Both the position numbers and the translations under genes were made by a program. DNA of 39,405 nt, taken from positions 1-39,405 of the forward strand of contig JALWPY010000174.1 in NCBI GenBank assembly GCA_026994915.1, written 5' to 3'. The notes beneath the pieces were generated by a model. The model was not told where the DNA came from, did no database searches, and saw only the letters and a program-made list of their open reading frames with translations. Numbering within the stretch: the stretch's first letter is position 1; every line of letters starts with the position of its first letter. Below are positions 1-9,468 of the stretch, piece by piece. Source of the stretch: Campylobacterales bacterium (GTDB lineage: Bacteria > Campylobacterota > Campylobacteria > Campylobacterales > QNZT01).

Positions 1-1
1 G

Positions 2-1135
2 GAGAAAGAGTACGGGTATATTGTCGAGTACAAAGACCTTTTCAAATCTCTTGAAAGTGCTATTCAAGATTATACAGGCGGTGCTTTCGAGGATTTCGAT
101 ACAGAGGATGTCGAAGGATTGCTCAAAGACCGGCTGAAAATGGCAAGGGAACGTCTGGAAGAGACACTGGAAACAGTGCGGGCGCTTTGTGAACCGGTGA
201 TGCCTCCCCGTGACACCAAAGCCTATCTGCACTATTTCTGTGCCGCAAACAATGCAAACAAAGAGGAACTGGCAGAAAACGAGCCTAAACGTATTGCGCT
301 GTATAAATCGGTGGCGGCGCTGGTGCGTGCCTACGCGAATATCGCCAACGAGATGGAAGAGGCGGGCTTTACAGAGGATGAGAAGGATGCTATTCACAGG
401 GAAGTGAAACATTACGAGCATCTTCGTGAAGAGGTCAAGCTCAGCAGCGGGGATTATATCGACATGAAGATGTACGAACCGGCGATGCGCCATTTGCTCG
501 ATACTTATATACAGGCTGACGAGAGTCGTACACTGTCGGCCTTCGATGAACTGGGACTGGTCGATCTGGTGATCGAAAAGGGAGCGGAAGCGATCGAAAT
601 GTTACCGGAAGGGATACGAACCGATCATGAAACCGCTGCGGAAACGATCGAAAACAATATCCGCAAAGTGATCGTGGACGAACAGCCCGTCAATCCGAAA
701 TATTACGAAAAGATGTCCGAGTTGCTCGACGCGCTCATCGAAGAGCGCAGACAACAGGCGCTCGAATATGAGGAGTATCTAAAGAAGATACAGGAGCTGG
801 CGAAGAAAGTGAAAAATCCCGCCACATCGATGCACTATCCATATGGAATCGACACCCCGGCAAAACAGGCGCTTTTCGATACGTTGAGTGTAGTGAACAA
901 TCTGGATGAGATCGGTCCGGCAGGGATGGTCGCGGACGGTGACGATGCCGGAAGCAGGGCGCAGATTCTTGCGATGGAACTCGATGAGGCGATTCGACTA
1001 ACCAAAAAAGACGGCTGGCGGGGAAATACTTTCAAGGAACGGGAGATCAAATATGCGATCCGCAGGGTTCTCGGTCCTCATAATGATTTGGTGGAAGAGA
1101 TTTTTGAATTGGTGAAGCATCAGCATGAGTATTGA
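2..1135 (+). CDS. hsdR: Type I restriction endonuclease subunit R, C-terminal part (5' end outside window)
   Basis: Reading frame is open from base 2 through the 338-aa ORF; the C-terminal region (EKEYGYIVEYKDLFKSLESAIQDYT...KEREIKYAIRRVLGPHNDLVEEIFELVKHQHEY) resembles HsdR C-termini. Confidence 0.85.
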   Translation, partial: EKEYGYIVEYKDLFKSLESAIQDYTGGAFEDFDTEDVEGLLKDRLKMARERLEETLETVRALCEPVMPPRDTKAYLHYFCAANNANKEELAENEPKRIALYKSVAALVRAYANIANEMEEAGFTEDEKDAIHREVKHYEHLREEVKLSSGDYIDMKMYEPAMRHLLDTYIQADESRTLSAFDELGLVDLVIEKGAEAIEMLPEGIRTDHETAAETIENNIRKVIVDEQPVNPKYYEKMSELLDALIEERRQQALEYEEYLKKIQELAKKVKNPATSMHYPYGIDTPAKQALFDTLSVVNNLDEIGPAGMVADGDDAGSRAQILAMELDEAIRLTKKDGWRGNTFKEREIKYAIRRVLGPHNDLVEEIFELVKHQHEY

Positions 1136-1859
1136 TTCGCATACGATCGAAGTGAGCGGCATTACGGTTGAGGTGGTACGTAAGCAGATCAAAAACCTCC
1201 ATCTGGGAGTCTATCCGCCTGACGGAAGGGTGCGTGTTGCGACGCCGATGCGTCTGAGCGACGAAGCGGTCAGGCTGGCTGTGGTCTCGAGGCTTGGCTG
1301 GATACGCAGGGAACGTGCAAATATGCAACAACAGCCGCGTGAATCGCAACGGGAATATATCAGCGGAGAAAGTCACTATTTTCAGGGCAGGCGCTATCGT
1401 CTGCGTGTAATCACTAGATGCAACAGCCAGAAGGTGGAGATCGTGGGAAAAAGATGGCTCTGCCTCTGCGTCAAAAAGGGTGCGGACAGAGCCCAGCGGG
1501 AAAAGGTTCTGGAGCGGTGGTATCGTGAGGAGCTGAAAAGGTCAGTTGCCGAACTGATCGCAAAATGGGAGCCGCTCCTCGGTGTAAATGTGTCGGCGTG
1601 CGGCATCAAAAAGATGAAGACAAAATGGGGTAGTTGCAATATCGAAGAGCGCCGTATCTGGATCAATCTCGAACTAGCCAAAAAACCGGTTCATTCTCTG
1701 GAGTATATCGTCGTTCATGAGATGGTGCATCTGCTGGAGAAACATCACAATGAACGTTTCAAAGCGCTGATGGATAAGTTTTTACCGCAGTGGCGAATTT
1801 ATAAGGCGGAGCTGGGGAAATCACCGCTGGGACATCAGGAGTGGCAAAATCAAAAGTGA
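1125..1859 (+). CDS. YgjP-like (DUF45/WLM-type) zinc metallopeptidase
   Basis: HExxH motif in YIVVHEMVHLLEKHHNERF, preceded by KMKTKWGSCN; overlaps the hsdR end by 11 nt. Confidence 0.88.
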   Translation: MSIDSHTIEVSGITVEVVRKQIKNLHLGVYPPDGRVRVATPMRLSDEAVRLAVVSRLGWIRRERANMQQQPRESQREYISGESHYFQGRRYRLRVITRCNSQKVEIVGKRWLCLCVKKGADRAQREKVLERWYREELKRSVAELIAKWEPLLGVNVSACGIKKMKTKWGSCNIEERRIWINLELAKKPVHSLEYIVVHEMVHLLEKHHNERFKALMDKFLPQWRIYKAELGKSPLGHQEWQNQK

Positions 1860-2147
1860 AGGTTTGTTCCCAAACATAATCCAAAAAGTTATGCCATCCT
1901 GTCAAAAATCACATTGAAATGACCAACCAAAGATTAAATAGCCATATGGTAGCTTGTCGCCATTCTCTTGTATTTCGCAACAGTCCTGCTGCTTTTACGG
2001 AGCATGATCCATCTCGATTTTCATGTGACACTGCCACTCTGGTGATTCTCTATGGCTGGGGTGGCAATGCAGAATAGATGCTGCCTATGGCGCTTCCTTT
2101 TCATCGATTTCTTGGATAGAGCAGGGCACAAACTACCCTGCTAAAAC

Positions 2148-2393
2148 TTATTGCCCGCTGGCTGCTTCTGCGCTTCCGCATTTCCCGGTGCCGCATTTGA
2201 TTCCGCCGTGTTTCAGGCTTGTGCCGCATTTTCCCACGCTGCATTTTCCCTGCATACCTGTACCACATTTTCCCACACCCATGCCGGCTTCGTTGTGTGT
2301 CGCTGCTTTTGCCTGGGTGGGTGTTTTTTCTGCACATCCCTGGAGTGAGAGGAATGCGAAAGCAAACAGTAGACTTATGATTACATTTTTCAG
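2148..2393 (-). CDS. Small Cys/Gly-rich lipoprotein with KCG repeats; probable non-ATG (CTG) start
   Basis: LKNVIISLLFAFAFLSLQGC signal peptide with lipobox, then GVGKCGTGMQGKCSVGKCGTSLKHGGIKCGTGKCG. The only in-frame ATG is at 2465, far upstream; GGAG lies 7 nt before CTG at 2393. Confidence 0.6.
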   Translation of the reverse strand: MKNVIISLLFAFAFLSLQGCAEKTPTQAKAATHNEAGMGVGKCGTGMQGKCSVGKCGTSLKHGGIKCGTGKCGSAEAASGQ

Positions 2394-2570
2394 AATATTG
2401 CTCCATTTGTATAAGATATTGTAATTATACTGGAGCTTTGTGCAGTGTTTGTGTAGTGGATACACAGGGGAGAGTAATCATTCGAACACTGCTTCCGGTC
2501 AAAAACAGTGCAAATACCTTGCACCTGCTTTTTATTAAAACATATTATAATAATAAAAAAAAAGGATCAG

Positions 2571-3527
2571 ATGGTGAAATATCTTTTAAGTATATTTTTT
2601 ATGATCCTGATAGGGTGCGGGGGTGGAGGTGGTGGTGCGATCGCACCTGAACTGCCTGGCGATACCTCCGCACTTTCTGCACTTTCTGATACGCATGCCG
2701 ACTTCAATACCTCCTCAACAGAGGTCGCACCGATAGCGGATACTCCTCAAAACGACGACAGTACTTCAAAGACAACTATCACGCCTGACACAAACCAGAC
2801 AGTTTCAGCTCCAGAGCCATCCTCTCTGACATGTGAAGCTACTTGTATCGTAAAGCATCCGAGGAGTATAACAGGCAGAGTGGTTTCTGTCGTCGATGGT
2901 GATACGATCGGAGTTTTGGTGAAAAAAGATGCGACCTATACGACTTATAAAGTGAGATTGTTGTATATCGATGCGCCGGAAAGGGGTCAGGATTTTTCAA
3001 AGAGAGCCAAAGAGGTTCTTTCAGATATGGTGGCCGGTAAAACGGTAAACGTGCTTTACGAAGATGTCGATCGGTATGGACGTATACTGGGTGAGGTGTA
3101 TGTCGACGACCAGTTGATCAACAAAGAGATGGTCAGACAAGGCATGGCGTGGGTCTATCGAAAATATTGTTACGATACATACTATTTGCGTCTGGAAGCT
3201 GATGCGAGAGATGAGTTTTCGGGTCTCTGGTCGCAACCTGACCCTATTCCACCGTGGGAATACAGAAAAGATTCACTAGCGGCGAAGCAGGCTGACTTTA
3301 CCTATCTCTATAGTGTAGAAATCCCAGAATGCAGTAAGCCCACAGTGGAAGAACCGAAGCCGGAAAAACCCAAAAAAGAGGATGAAGCACACTACACGTG
3401 TGGTGTAAAACGATACTGTAAGCAGATGGACAGCTGCGATGAAGCCTATTTTTACTTTGCCCATTGTGGGCTTGATCGACTGGATGGCGATCATGATGGT
3501 GTGCCCTGTGAAGCGCTTTGCAGGTAA
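2571..3527 (+). CDS. Thermonuclease (SNase-like) lipoprotein with C-terminal Excalibur domain
   Basis: AAAGGATC ribosome-binding region before ATG 2571; lipobox LIGC; SNase signature VVDGDTIGV...LLYIDAPE...YGRILGEVYV; C-terminal CDEAYFYFAHCGLDRLDGDHDGVPCEALC. Confidence 0.88.
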   Translation: MVKYLLSIFFMILIGCGGGGGGAIAPELPGDTSALSALSDTHADFNTSSTEVAPIADTPQNDDSTSKTTITPDTNQTVSAPEPSSLTCEATCIVKHPRSITGRVVSVVDGDTIGVLVKKDATYTTYKVRLLYIDAPERGQDFSKRAKEVLSDMVAGKTVNVLYEDVDRYGRILGEVYVDDQLINKEMVRQGMAWVYRKYCYDTYYLRLEADARDEFSGLWSQPDPIPPWEYRKDSLAAKQADFTYLYSVEIPECSKPTVEEPKPEKPKKEDEAHYTCGVKRYCKQMDSCDEAYFYFAHCGLDRLDGDHDGVPCEALCR

Positions 3528-3647
3528 GTTAAAGTGCAGCGGGAAAGGGCCGCAAGGTGATAGTAAATAGGATATCTTTACTCCTGATTAAGCCGATGCC
3601 TGTTAGAATCTATGTCTAAAAGAAGTTACTATTACAGGAGAAAAATT

Positions 3648-3887
3648 ATGTATAAAGTACAGGTAGAAAAAGAGTGCGGTTGTTTCAAAAGAAGCGACTT
3701 TAGCAACGATATCTCTTTTGAGAGTAAAGATGATGCTTTGATGCAGGCGATCGAAATGTCCAAAGAGATGAACGAAGAGTTTTGCCAAAAGCATGAGTTT
3801 GACGTTGTCGAGAATGGCAACACGATCATGATCAAAGTGGCCGAGCGGGCTAAATCCGGTTGCTGCGGTGGTGGTCACTGTGGCTGA
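3648..3887 (+). CDS. Small conserved hypothetical protein with C-terminal CCGGGHCG
   Basis: AGGAG at 3636-3640 before ATG 3648; 79-aa ORF with CGC and CCGGGHCG motifs. Confidence 0.6.
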   Translation: MYKVQVEKECGCFKRSDFSNDISFESKDDALMQAIEMSKEMNEEFCQKHEFDVVENGNTIMIKVAERAKSGCCGGGHCG

Positions 3888-4257
3888 GACCCGGCCACTG
3901 CTCAATGTGCTGGGTGAGCCTCTGGAGCCATGCAGTCTGAAGCCGCTGACCGGTTTTTACCGTGATGGTTTCTGCCGTACCGGTCCGGACAATCCCGGCA
4001 TTCATGCTGTCTGTATCTATGCGACGCAGGAGTTTCTGGAGTACTCCAAGGCGGTCGGAAACGATCTCTCCACGCCGATGCCGCAGTACCGTTTCGCCGG
4101 TGTGAAACCGGGAGAGAGCTGGTGCCTTTCGGGTCCCAGATTTGTCGAAGCGCTTGCCAACAGTATGGCGCCAAATATCTTCATCCATGCCACATACGAA
4201 AAGATGCTCGACCTCGTCGACATCGATACCCTCAAAGCTTACGCCATAGATCTCTGA
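3868..4257 (+). CDS. DUF2237 family protein
   Basis: NVLGEPLEPCSLKPLTGFYRDGFCRTGPDNPGIHAVC...FLEYSKAVGNDLSTPMPQYRFAGVKPGESWCL matches the family pattern; overlaps the previous ORF end. Confidence 0.82.
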   Translation: MVVTVAETRPLLNVLGEPLEPCSLKPLTGFYRDGFCRTGPDNPGIHAVCIYATQEFLEYSKAVGNDLSTPMPQYRFAGVKPGESWCLSGPRFVEALANSMAPNIFIHATYEKMLDLVDIDTLKAYAIDL

Positions 4258-4266
4258 CGATGTGCG

Positions 4267-5283
4267 CTACCCCATCGGGTAGAGAATCTCTTCATGTACC
4301 TTATCACATGCCCTGAGCACTTCATCGGAGAGTGTCAGATCCATCGCGGCGAGGGTCTCGTCGAGCTGTTCGGCTCTGGTGGCGCCGATGATCGTCGAAG
4401 CGACGAAATCGAACTGTTTCGACCATGCGATCGCCATCGTAACGGGGCTGAGGCCGAAATCGGCGGCGATTTTGAGGTACTTCTGGGTAGAGGCGAGTGT
4501 CTTGTCATTCATGAAACGCTGCGCCATGACGCGCTGTCTGGCGTTGGGCGATTTGAGATAGTCGCTGAAGCGTCCGTGGACTTCGCCGGGCTGGTTGTAT
4601 TTGCCGCTGAGGACACCGCCGGCAAGCGGTGAGTAGGGAAGCAGGGAGATCTGCTCCTTGTGACAGACGGTGGCCAGTTCATCCAGAAATCGGCGGTTCA
4701 GCAGCGAGAAGTTGTTCTGGATTGACTCGAAACGTGCGTATCCTTTCCATGCCGAAGTCATCAGTGCTTTGGTCGTTCCGTAAGCGGTATCGTTGGAGGT
4801 GCCGATGTATCGCACTTTGCCACTTTGTACCAGTTTGTCAAATGCAGCCAGAGACTCTTCGATGGGGACGACGGTATCGGGCCAGTGCATCTGGTAAAGG
4901 TCGATGTAGTCGGTGTCCAGACGCTTCAGACTCCCCTCTACCGCACGCTCGATGTGAAAGCGGTCGATCGCGGTCAGTCCGTGGCGGATCGGCGGGACAA
5001 ACCAGCCGCTCGCAGCTCCGGCCACTTTAGTCGCCATGATGACCGCATCGCGCGGTTTGGTGCGCATCCACTCCCCGACGATCTCTTCGGTCATGCCCGC
5101 CAGATCGGCCTGAGGCGGGACAGGATAGAGTTCGGCAGTATCGAAGAAGTTGACCCCTCTCTCAAATGCTTTGTCCATGATGGCAAACGCCTCTTTTTTG
5201 TCGCACTGGGTGCCGAATGTCATGGTCCCCAGACAGATGGGAGAGACACGCAGTCCGGTACGGCCGATATAGCGATATTTCAT
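4267..5283 (-). CDS. Aldo/keto reductase
   Basis: Start at MKYRYIGRTGLRVSPICLGTMTFG; FDTAELYP, GTSNDTAYG and LLPYSPLAGGVLSGKY motifs. Confidence 0.92.
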   Translation of the reverse strand: MKYRYIGRTGLRVSPICLGTMTFGTQCDKKEAFAIMDKAFERGVNFFDTAELYPVPPQADLAGMTEEIVGEWMRTKPRDAVIMATKVAGAASGWFVPPIRHGLTAIDRFHIERAVEGSLKRLDTDYIDLYQMHWPDTVVPIEESLAAFDKLVQSGKVRYIGTSNDTAYGTTKALMTSAWKGYARFESIQNNFSLLNRRFLDELATVCHKEQISLLPYSPLAGGVLSGKYNQPGEVHGRFSDYLKSPNARQRVMAQRFMNDKTLASTQKYLKIAADFGLSPVTMAIAWSKQFDFVASTIIGATRAEQLDETLAAMDLTLSDEVLRACDKVHEEILYPMG

Positions 5284-5837
5284 AAATGATCCTTTTTGAA
5301 TATCTTTTTGAGTTGCAGATAGATGCGTTTCACACGTCTTTTGAGTTCTCCTTTGGGAAAATAAGTGGCTTTCCAGAGCCTGATACGCTCTTTGATCTGT
5401 GAGATTCGGGCTTTGACGGCGTGGTAGATCTCGCTCTGTTTGAGCCACTCGATCTTTTCCATCACATACCCATACGCATAACTGAACCACCCGATACTCA
5501 GCAATTTATCCTGTGCGATGCGAAAGAGCCAGAAGGCAAATGCGGCTATGGGGATCTTGGTGATGTACATCACTGTTGCCAAAACGATATTGCCCTGTAC
5601 GAGCAGTACTCCCGCCAAAATACCCAACAGTTCGACAGAAGCGAAGATCAGCAAAAAGATCCCAAGCAACAGCCAGGGGTGCAGATGATGGATCTGTTTT
5701 TCGATCTTGCGCAGAAGTTTGAGGGAGTGGATATAGTCGTAGATCGGTTTGGCGATCGTCTCCCAGACCAGCTCCTCGAAGATAATGTAGAAAAAGACCA
5801 GTACAGTGAGGAGGATATGTACTGCTCTTTTTTGCAT
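5280..5837 (-). CDS. Conserved hypothetical membrane protein
   Basis: 185 aa with several hydrophobic segments; 4-nt overlap with the downstream aldo/keto reductase. Confidence 0.65.
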   Translation of the reverse strand: MQKRAVHILLTVLVFFYIIFEELVWETIAKPIYDYIHSLKLLRKIEKQIHHLHPWLLLGIFLLIFASVELLGILAGVLLVQGNIVLATVMYITKIPIAAFAFWLFRIAQDKLLSIGWFSYAYGYVMEKIEWLKQSEIYHAVKARISQIKERIRLWKATYFPKGELKRRVKRIYLQLKKIFKKDHL

Positions 5838-7049
5838 CTAGAGCGCTCCGAGGTCTATGACATCCACCAGTGTACCTGCTTCGATATCGCCGCTCTCTCT
5901 GGGCACTTCAAGAAGTCCGACAGAACCGAGCATGTTGGTCAGAATGGCACTGGAACCACTCTTTTTACCCTGAAAGTCGCAGGTGTAGCGCCCCTCTTCG
6001 TAGTGCAGGTTGCATGCTGCGAACTCCGTTTTGCGGCTCCTCTTTTTGTAGTGCTCCAGCAGGACCGCCTTGCGGTAGGGAAGCTCCGGTTTTTGTCCTG
6101 TCATCATCTTGATCAGCGGAATTACATAGAGGATGAAGGTGACCGTCGAGCTGTAGGGGAAGCCGGGCAGGGCGAAGATATATTTGCCGCCAGTGCGCAC
6201 GATCTTGATATGCTGACCAGGCTTGAGGATCACCCCTTCGGTGATATATTCAGCTTCCATATCCTGCAGGATCTCCTTGACGAAGTCGTAGTCGCCGACA
6301 CTGACACCTCCCGTCGTGACGACGATGTCATGATCGGCAAGCGCGGCGGTGATAGCTGTGCGGATGCTCTCTTTGTCATCTTTGATGAGCGGAGAACGGG
6401 TTGGGAGGGCACCTGCAGTACGGGCGAGTGCTTCAAGCGTGAACTGATTGGAGCTTCGGATCTGGGATGGGTTGGTCTGTTTCTCTCCGACATCGAGGAT
6501 CTCACTGCCGGTAGAGATGACGCACAACGAGGGGCGTTTGTGCACACTGACCTGCGAGATATTGAGACTCGCCAGCACGCCGATCTCGGCAAATCCGATT
6601 TTGGTGCCTTTGGGGATCAGCACTTCGCCCGCTTTGTAGTTCTCGCCGACGGGGCGCACGCTGAAGCCTTGGGGAACTTCCTCTTTGATGACGATCTCGT
6701 CCCCTTCGACCTCGACATTTTCGATCGGAATCAGGGTGTCGCTCCCTTCGGGCATGAGTGATCCGGTGAAGGTCTTGATCGCATACCCTCCCGTCAGCTC
6801 TTCGTCGCTGTGGGTACCGGCTGGCCGGTCTCCGAGTATATGCAGCCGTCCCATGCTCTGATCTTCGAACTTGATCGCGTAGCCGTCCATCGCCGCGGTG
6901 GGGTAGGCGGGAGAGTCGTGGTCGGCGACGATCTCTTCGCTGAGAACTCGCCCGAGGGCGTCGTCGATAAAGAGTTTTTCACTCATTTTGGGTCCGGTGA
7001 AACTCTGTCTCAGATTTTTCAGAGACGTTTCATAGGGGATAAATGCCAT
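5838..7049 (-). CDS. moeA: Molybdopterin molybdotransferase MoeA
   Basis: SPAYPTAAMDGYAI, FTGSLMPEGSDTLIPIENV, GGVSVGDYDFVKE and ALPGFPYSSTVTF motifs. Confidence 0.95.
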   Translation of the reverse strand: MAFIPYETSLKNLRQSFTGPKMSEKLFIDDALGRVLSEEIVADHDSPAYPTAAMDGYAIKFEDQSMGRLHILGDRPAGTHSDEELTGGYAIKTFTGSLMPEGSDTLIPIENVEVEGDEIVIKEEVPQGFSVRPVGENYKAGEVLIPKGTKIGFAEIGVLASLNISQVSVHKRPSLCVISTGSEILDVGEKQTNPSQIRSSNQFTLEALARTAGALPTRSPLIKDDKESIRTAITAALADHDIVVTTGGVSVGDYDFVKEILQDMEAEYITEGVILKPGQHIKIVRTGGKYIFALPGFPYSSTVTFILYVIPLIKMMTGQKPELPYRKAVLLEHYKKRSRKTEFAACNLHYEEGRYTCDFQGKKSGSSAILTNMLGSVGLLEVPRESGDIEAGTLVDVIDLGAL

Positions 7050-7078
7050 AGATTCCTCTTGTTTTGGTATGTGTTCGG

Positions 7079-7516
7079 TTACGCCAGCAGTCCGCTGCCC
7101 GGCAACGGTGTAGAGCGGTCGTCCGCATAGACACGTTCACCGTCGATGATGTCATATTTCCAGATTGGGGCTTTGGCTTTGAAATCTTCGACAAATTCGT
7201 CGATCATCTCAAGTGCCACACGCCGCTTGGGGGAGAGCACCGCGGCGATGTAGGAGCTCTCATGGACATAGACATTGCCTTCGGAGTGGGCCATCAGCAG
7301 CAGTGCCCCGCGCTTCTTTGCCTCCTCCTGCCAGCTCTCGAACCATGACGTGAGGATCGGGCGATAGATATCGAAGCTCAGCCCGTCGATGCCGTTTTCG
7401 TCACGCACGATGCCGACGAAATTGATAAAAGCGCCGTAGTTCTGGTCCTTGTGTGTGCGGTACCACTTCTGCAGTATCTCCTCGACCGGCAGTGCACCGT
7501 TGTAGAGTTCCAGCAT
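7079..7516 (-). CDS. moaE: Molybdopterin synthase catalytic subunit MoaE
   Basis: GAFINFVGIVRDEN..., MAHSEGNVYVHESSYIAAVLSPKRRVAL, KAPIWKYDII; GGAGG upstream of ATG 7516. Confidence 0.92.
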   Translation of the reverse strand: MLELYNGALPVEEILQKWYRTHKDQNYGAFINFVGIVRDENGIDGLSFDIYRPILTSWFESWQEEAKKRGALLLMAHSEGNVYVHESSYIAAVLSPKRRVALEMIDEFVEDFKAKAPIWKYDIIDGERVYADDRSTPLPGSGLLA

Positions 7517-7517
7517 C

Positions 7518-7739
7518 TCAGCCTCCGCACACCGGCGGCAGCAGGGAGATTTTGTCCTCTTTGGAGATGGTGAGATTGAGATTGTTGACCAGTTTGTCAT
7601 TGACCGCGATGGCACTGTTCTGCAGCCACTGCGCAACCTCCTCGTCTCCTTTGAAATACTCTTTCAGTTCACTCAGGTGTGTGATCTCGATCTCGATACT
7701 CTCTTTGTCGATCGGACCTAAAAATTCTATTTTAGCCAT
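7518..7739 (-). CDS. moaD: Molybdopterin synthase sulfur carrier subunit MoaD
   Basis: Ubiquitin-like small protein ending in LLPPVCGG (C-terminal Gly-Gly), directly upstream of moaE. Confidence 0.88.
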   Translation of the reverse strand: MAKIEFLGPIDKESIEIEITHLSELKEYFKGDEEVAQWLQNSAIAVNDKLVNNLNLTISKEDKISLLPPVCGG

Positions 7740-7782
7740 TTTTTTCTGCTCCGTTTCTGGATTATCAGGTACATTGCTGAAG

Positions 7783-7857
7783 GGTATTTGAACTACTCTA
7801 TCAAGAGGCTCAGACCAAAGGGAGGATTTGTCCTCTTGATAGAGTAGTTCAAATACC
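7783..7857. repeat. Long perfect inverted repeat: 26-bp arms, 23-nt loop
   Basis: 7783-7808 GGTATTTGAACTACTCTATCAAGAGG is the exact reverse complement of 7832-7857 CCTCTTGATAGAGTAGTTCAAATACC. Confidence 0.95.
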
Positions 7858-7891
7858 TATTTATAAGCATACTGATTACGTGTCAATTATA

Positions 7892-8113
7892 TTAAATATA
7901 CCCTTTTTTTACCATCCCGACGACCATCGCCAGCGAAAAACCGTCGTTCTGATACCCCTCCGTGTGACATGCTTCACAGCTGTTACCGCATGCATAGTCG
8001 ATATCTTCGACAATCTCTTCCCATCTTTGGATGTTGTTCTCTTTGACATATTCGGCGATCTGTCCCAGTGTCAGATCGTTACAGTAGCAGATCATCGTCT
8101 CTTTATCAGGCAT
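7892..8113 (-). CDS. BFD-like (2Fe-2S)-binding protein
   Basis: MICYCNDLTLGQIAEYV...DYACGNSCEACHTEGYQ cysteine pattern (CxC...CxxxCxxC). Confidence 0.72.
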   Translation of the reverse strand: MPDKETMICYCNDLTLGQIAEYVKENNIQRWEEIVEDIDYACGNSCEACHTEGYQNDGFSLAMVVGMVKKGYI

Positions 8114-8933
8114 CTTCCACCCCTTCCAGCAGTTTTTCGATCGCCGCACGCGCTCCTTCGGCGATACCGATCGCACCCGGAGGCACGTCGTCATCACGCG
8201 GATTGACACGAATGAGCGTGGCGTCGTAATAGCTTGTGATCTGTTCCGAAAAGACCCGAACAGTCGGTACCGCCTTGCCCGCACCAAACTCCAGCACGGC
8301 GATCTTTTGTCCGAGGGCACGCTTTTCGTCCAGCCAGCGCTGGAGTGCATGGCTCTGGGCATCGGTGCGGTCGGCGATCCACTGCCCGTCACCGAACATG
8401 AGGATATTTGGCCGCATGATCGCCCCGCACTCCGGACATTCGGGCAGCGGTGAGGTCGCGCGAAACGTCTCGGGATCGATCGTCACCTCCAGCGTGTCGG
8501 CGGGAAGGATCGAACGGGAGCAGGGCACGCTGCACTGGAGATGGTGGATAGACCCATGGATCTCGACGATGCGCTTTGGATCGTAGCCCGCCTTTTGAAA
8601 CTGCCCGTCGACGTTGGAGGTGAAGACGAAGTAGCCTCCCTTTTTTCTCTGGGCATACGCCAAAAGCCGGGAGAATCCCGTATGCGGCTCTGTATCCCGG
8701 TAGAGGTGCAGCCGGTGGCCGTAAAATGCCCATGCGAGGGTCGGCTCTCTCTCGAACCAGGTTGGATTGGCCATCTCTTCGAAGCGGTATCCGAGTTTTC
8801 GGATCACCGGGTAGGCGCGCCAGAACCCCTCCGTACCGCGAAAATCGGGCAAGCCGCTGTCCACACCCATTCCCGCACCTGCGGTGATGAGCAGGGCGTC
8901 GGCATCATGCAGTATCTTTTGTGCTTCTCTCAT
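8106..8933 (-). CDS. Sir2-family NAD-dependent deacetylase-like protein
   Basis: ALLITAGAGMGVDSGLPDFRG, FTSNVDGQF, EIHGS, zinc-site cysteines including CPECG. Confidence 0.9.
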   Translation of the reverse strand: MREAQKILHDADALLITAGAGMGVDSGLPDFRGTEGFWRAYPVIRKLGYRFEEMANPTWFEREPTLAWAFYGHRLHLYRDTEPHTGFSRLLAYAQRKKGGYFVFTSNVDGQFQKAGYDPKRIVEIHGSIHHLQCSVPCSRSILPADTLEVTIDPETFRATSPLPECPECGAIMRPNILMFGDGQWIADRTDAQSHALQRWLDEKRALGQKIAVLEFGAGKAVPTVRVFSEQITSYYDATLIRVNPRDDDVPPGAIGIAEGARAAIEKLLEGVEDA

Positions 8934-8997
8934 AGTAGATCGTTTATGGACTTTTTATTCCATTTTAGCACATGTCGACAGAGAACGGATGAAAGAT

Positions 8998-9024
8998 TAA
9001 AAGTTTTATCGTTTTTTCCGATAT
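8998..9024 (+). promoter_or_regulatory. Candidate sigma-28 (FliA) promoter for the chemosensory operon
   Basis: TAAA-N16-CCGATAT (TAAAAGTTTTATCGTTTTTTCCGATAT) upstream of ATG 9057; close to the FliA consensus TAAAGTTT-N11-GCCGATAA. Confidence 0.65.
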
Positions 9025-9056
9025 AGCTTGTAGAAGTTGCACACAAGGAAATCATT

Positions 9057-9449
9057 ATGCGCCACAGTGAGCATGAGTACAAACTCGACAAGGAGACGAT
9101 TATCGTCTCTGAAACCGATGCGAAGGGCAGGATCATCTACGCCAACGATGACTTTTGCAAGATCGCAAAATTCAGCAAAGATGAATTGATTGGCAAACCC
9201 CACAATGTCGTACGTCATCCCGATATGCCCAAAGCGGCTTTTGAAGATCTCTGGCAGACGATCGAGGCTGGAAAGATCTGGAAAGGGATCGTCAAAAACC
9301 GCACCAAAGACGGCGGCTACTACTGGGTCAATGCGATCGTCTACCCCTCACAGACACCGGAGGGAGAGATCAAATACTTCTCGGTACGGGTACGCCCCAC
9401 GCATGATGAGATTGAAGAAGCTGAAAAACTATACGCGACATTAGACTAA
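9057..9449 (+). CDS. Stand-alone PAS domain protein (Aer/CetB-like)
   Basis: [83 protein letters not shown]. Confidence 0.88.
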   Translation: MRHSEHEYKLDKETIIVSETDAKGRIIYANDDFCKIAKFSKDELIGKPHNVVRHPDMPKAAFEDLWQTIEAGKIWKGIVKNRTKDGGYYWVNAIVYPSQTPEGEIKYFSVRVRPTHDEIEEAEKLYATLD

Positions 9450-9468
9450 GAAACTGGAGAGTGAAGAG

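Noticed and set aside
1919-2077. 52-aa ORF (MTNQRLNSHMVACRHSL...GWGGNAE) in the intergenic gap after the metalloprotease
   Set aside because: No recognisable family, no good ribosome-binding site, no coding signature; the gap could hold gene debris but I cannot support it.
5421-6761. 446-aa plus-strand ORF
   Set aside because: Antisense to moeA and the membrane-protein gene; composition looks like a shadow frame, and the minus-strand moeA call is strong.
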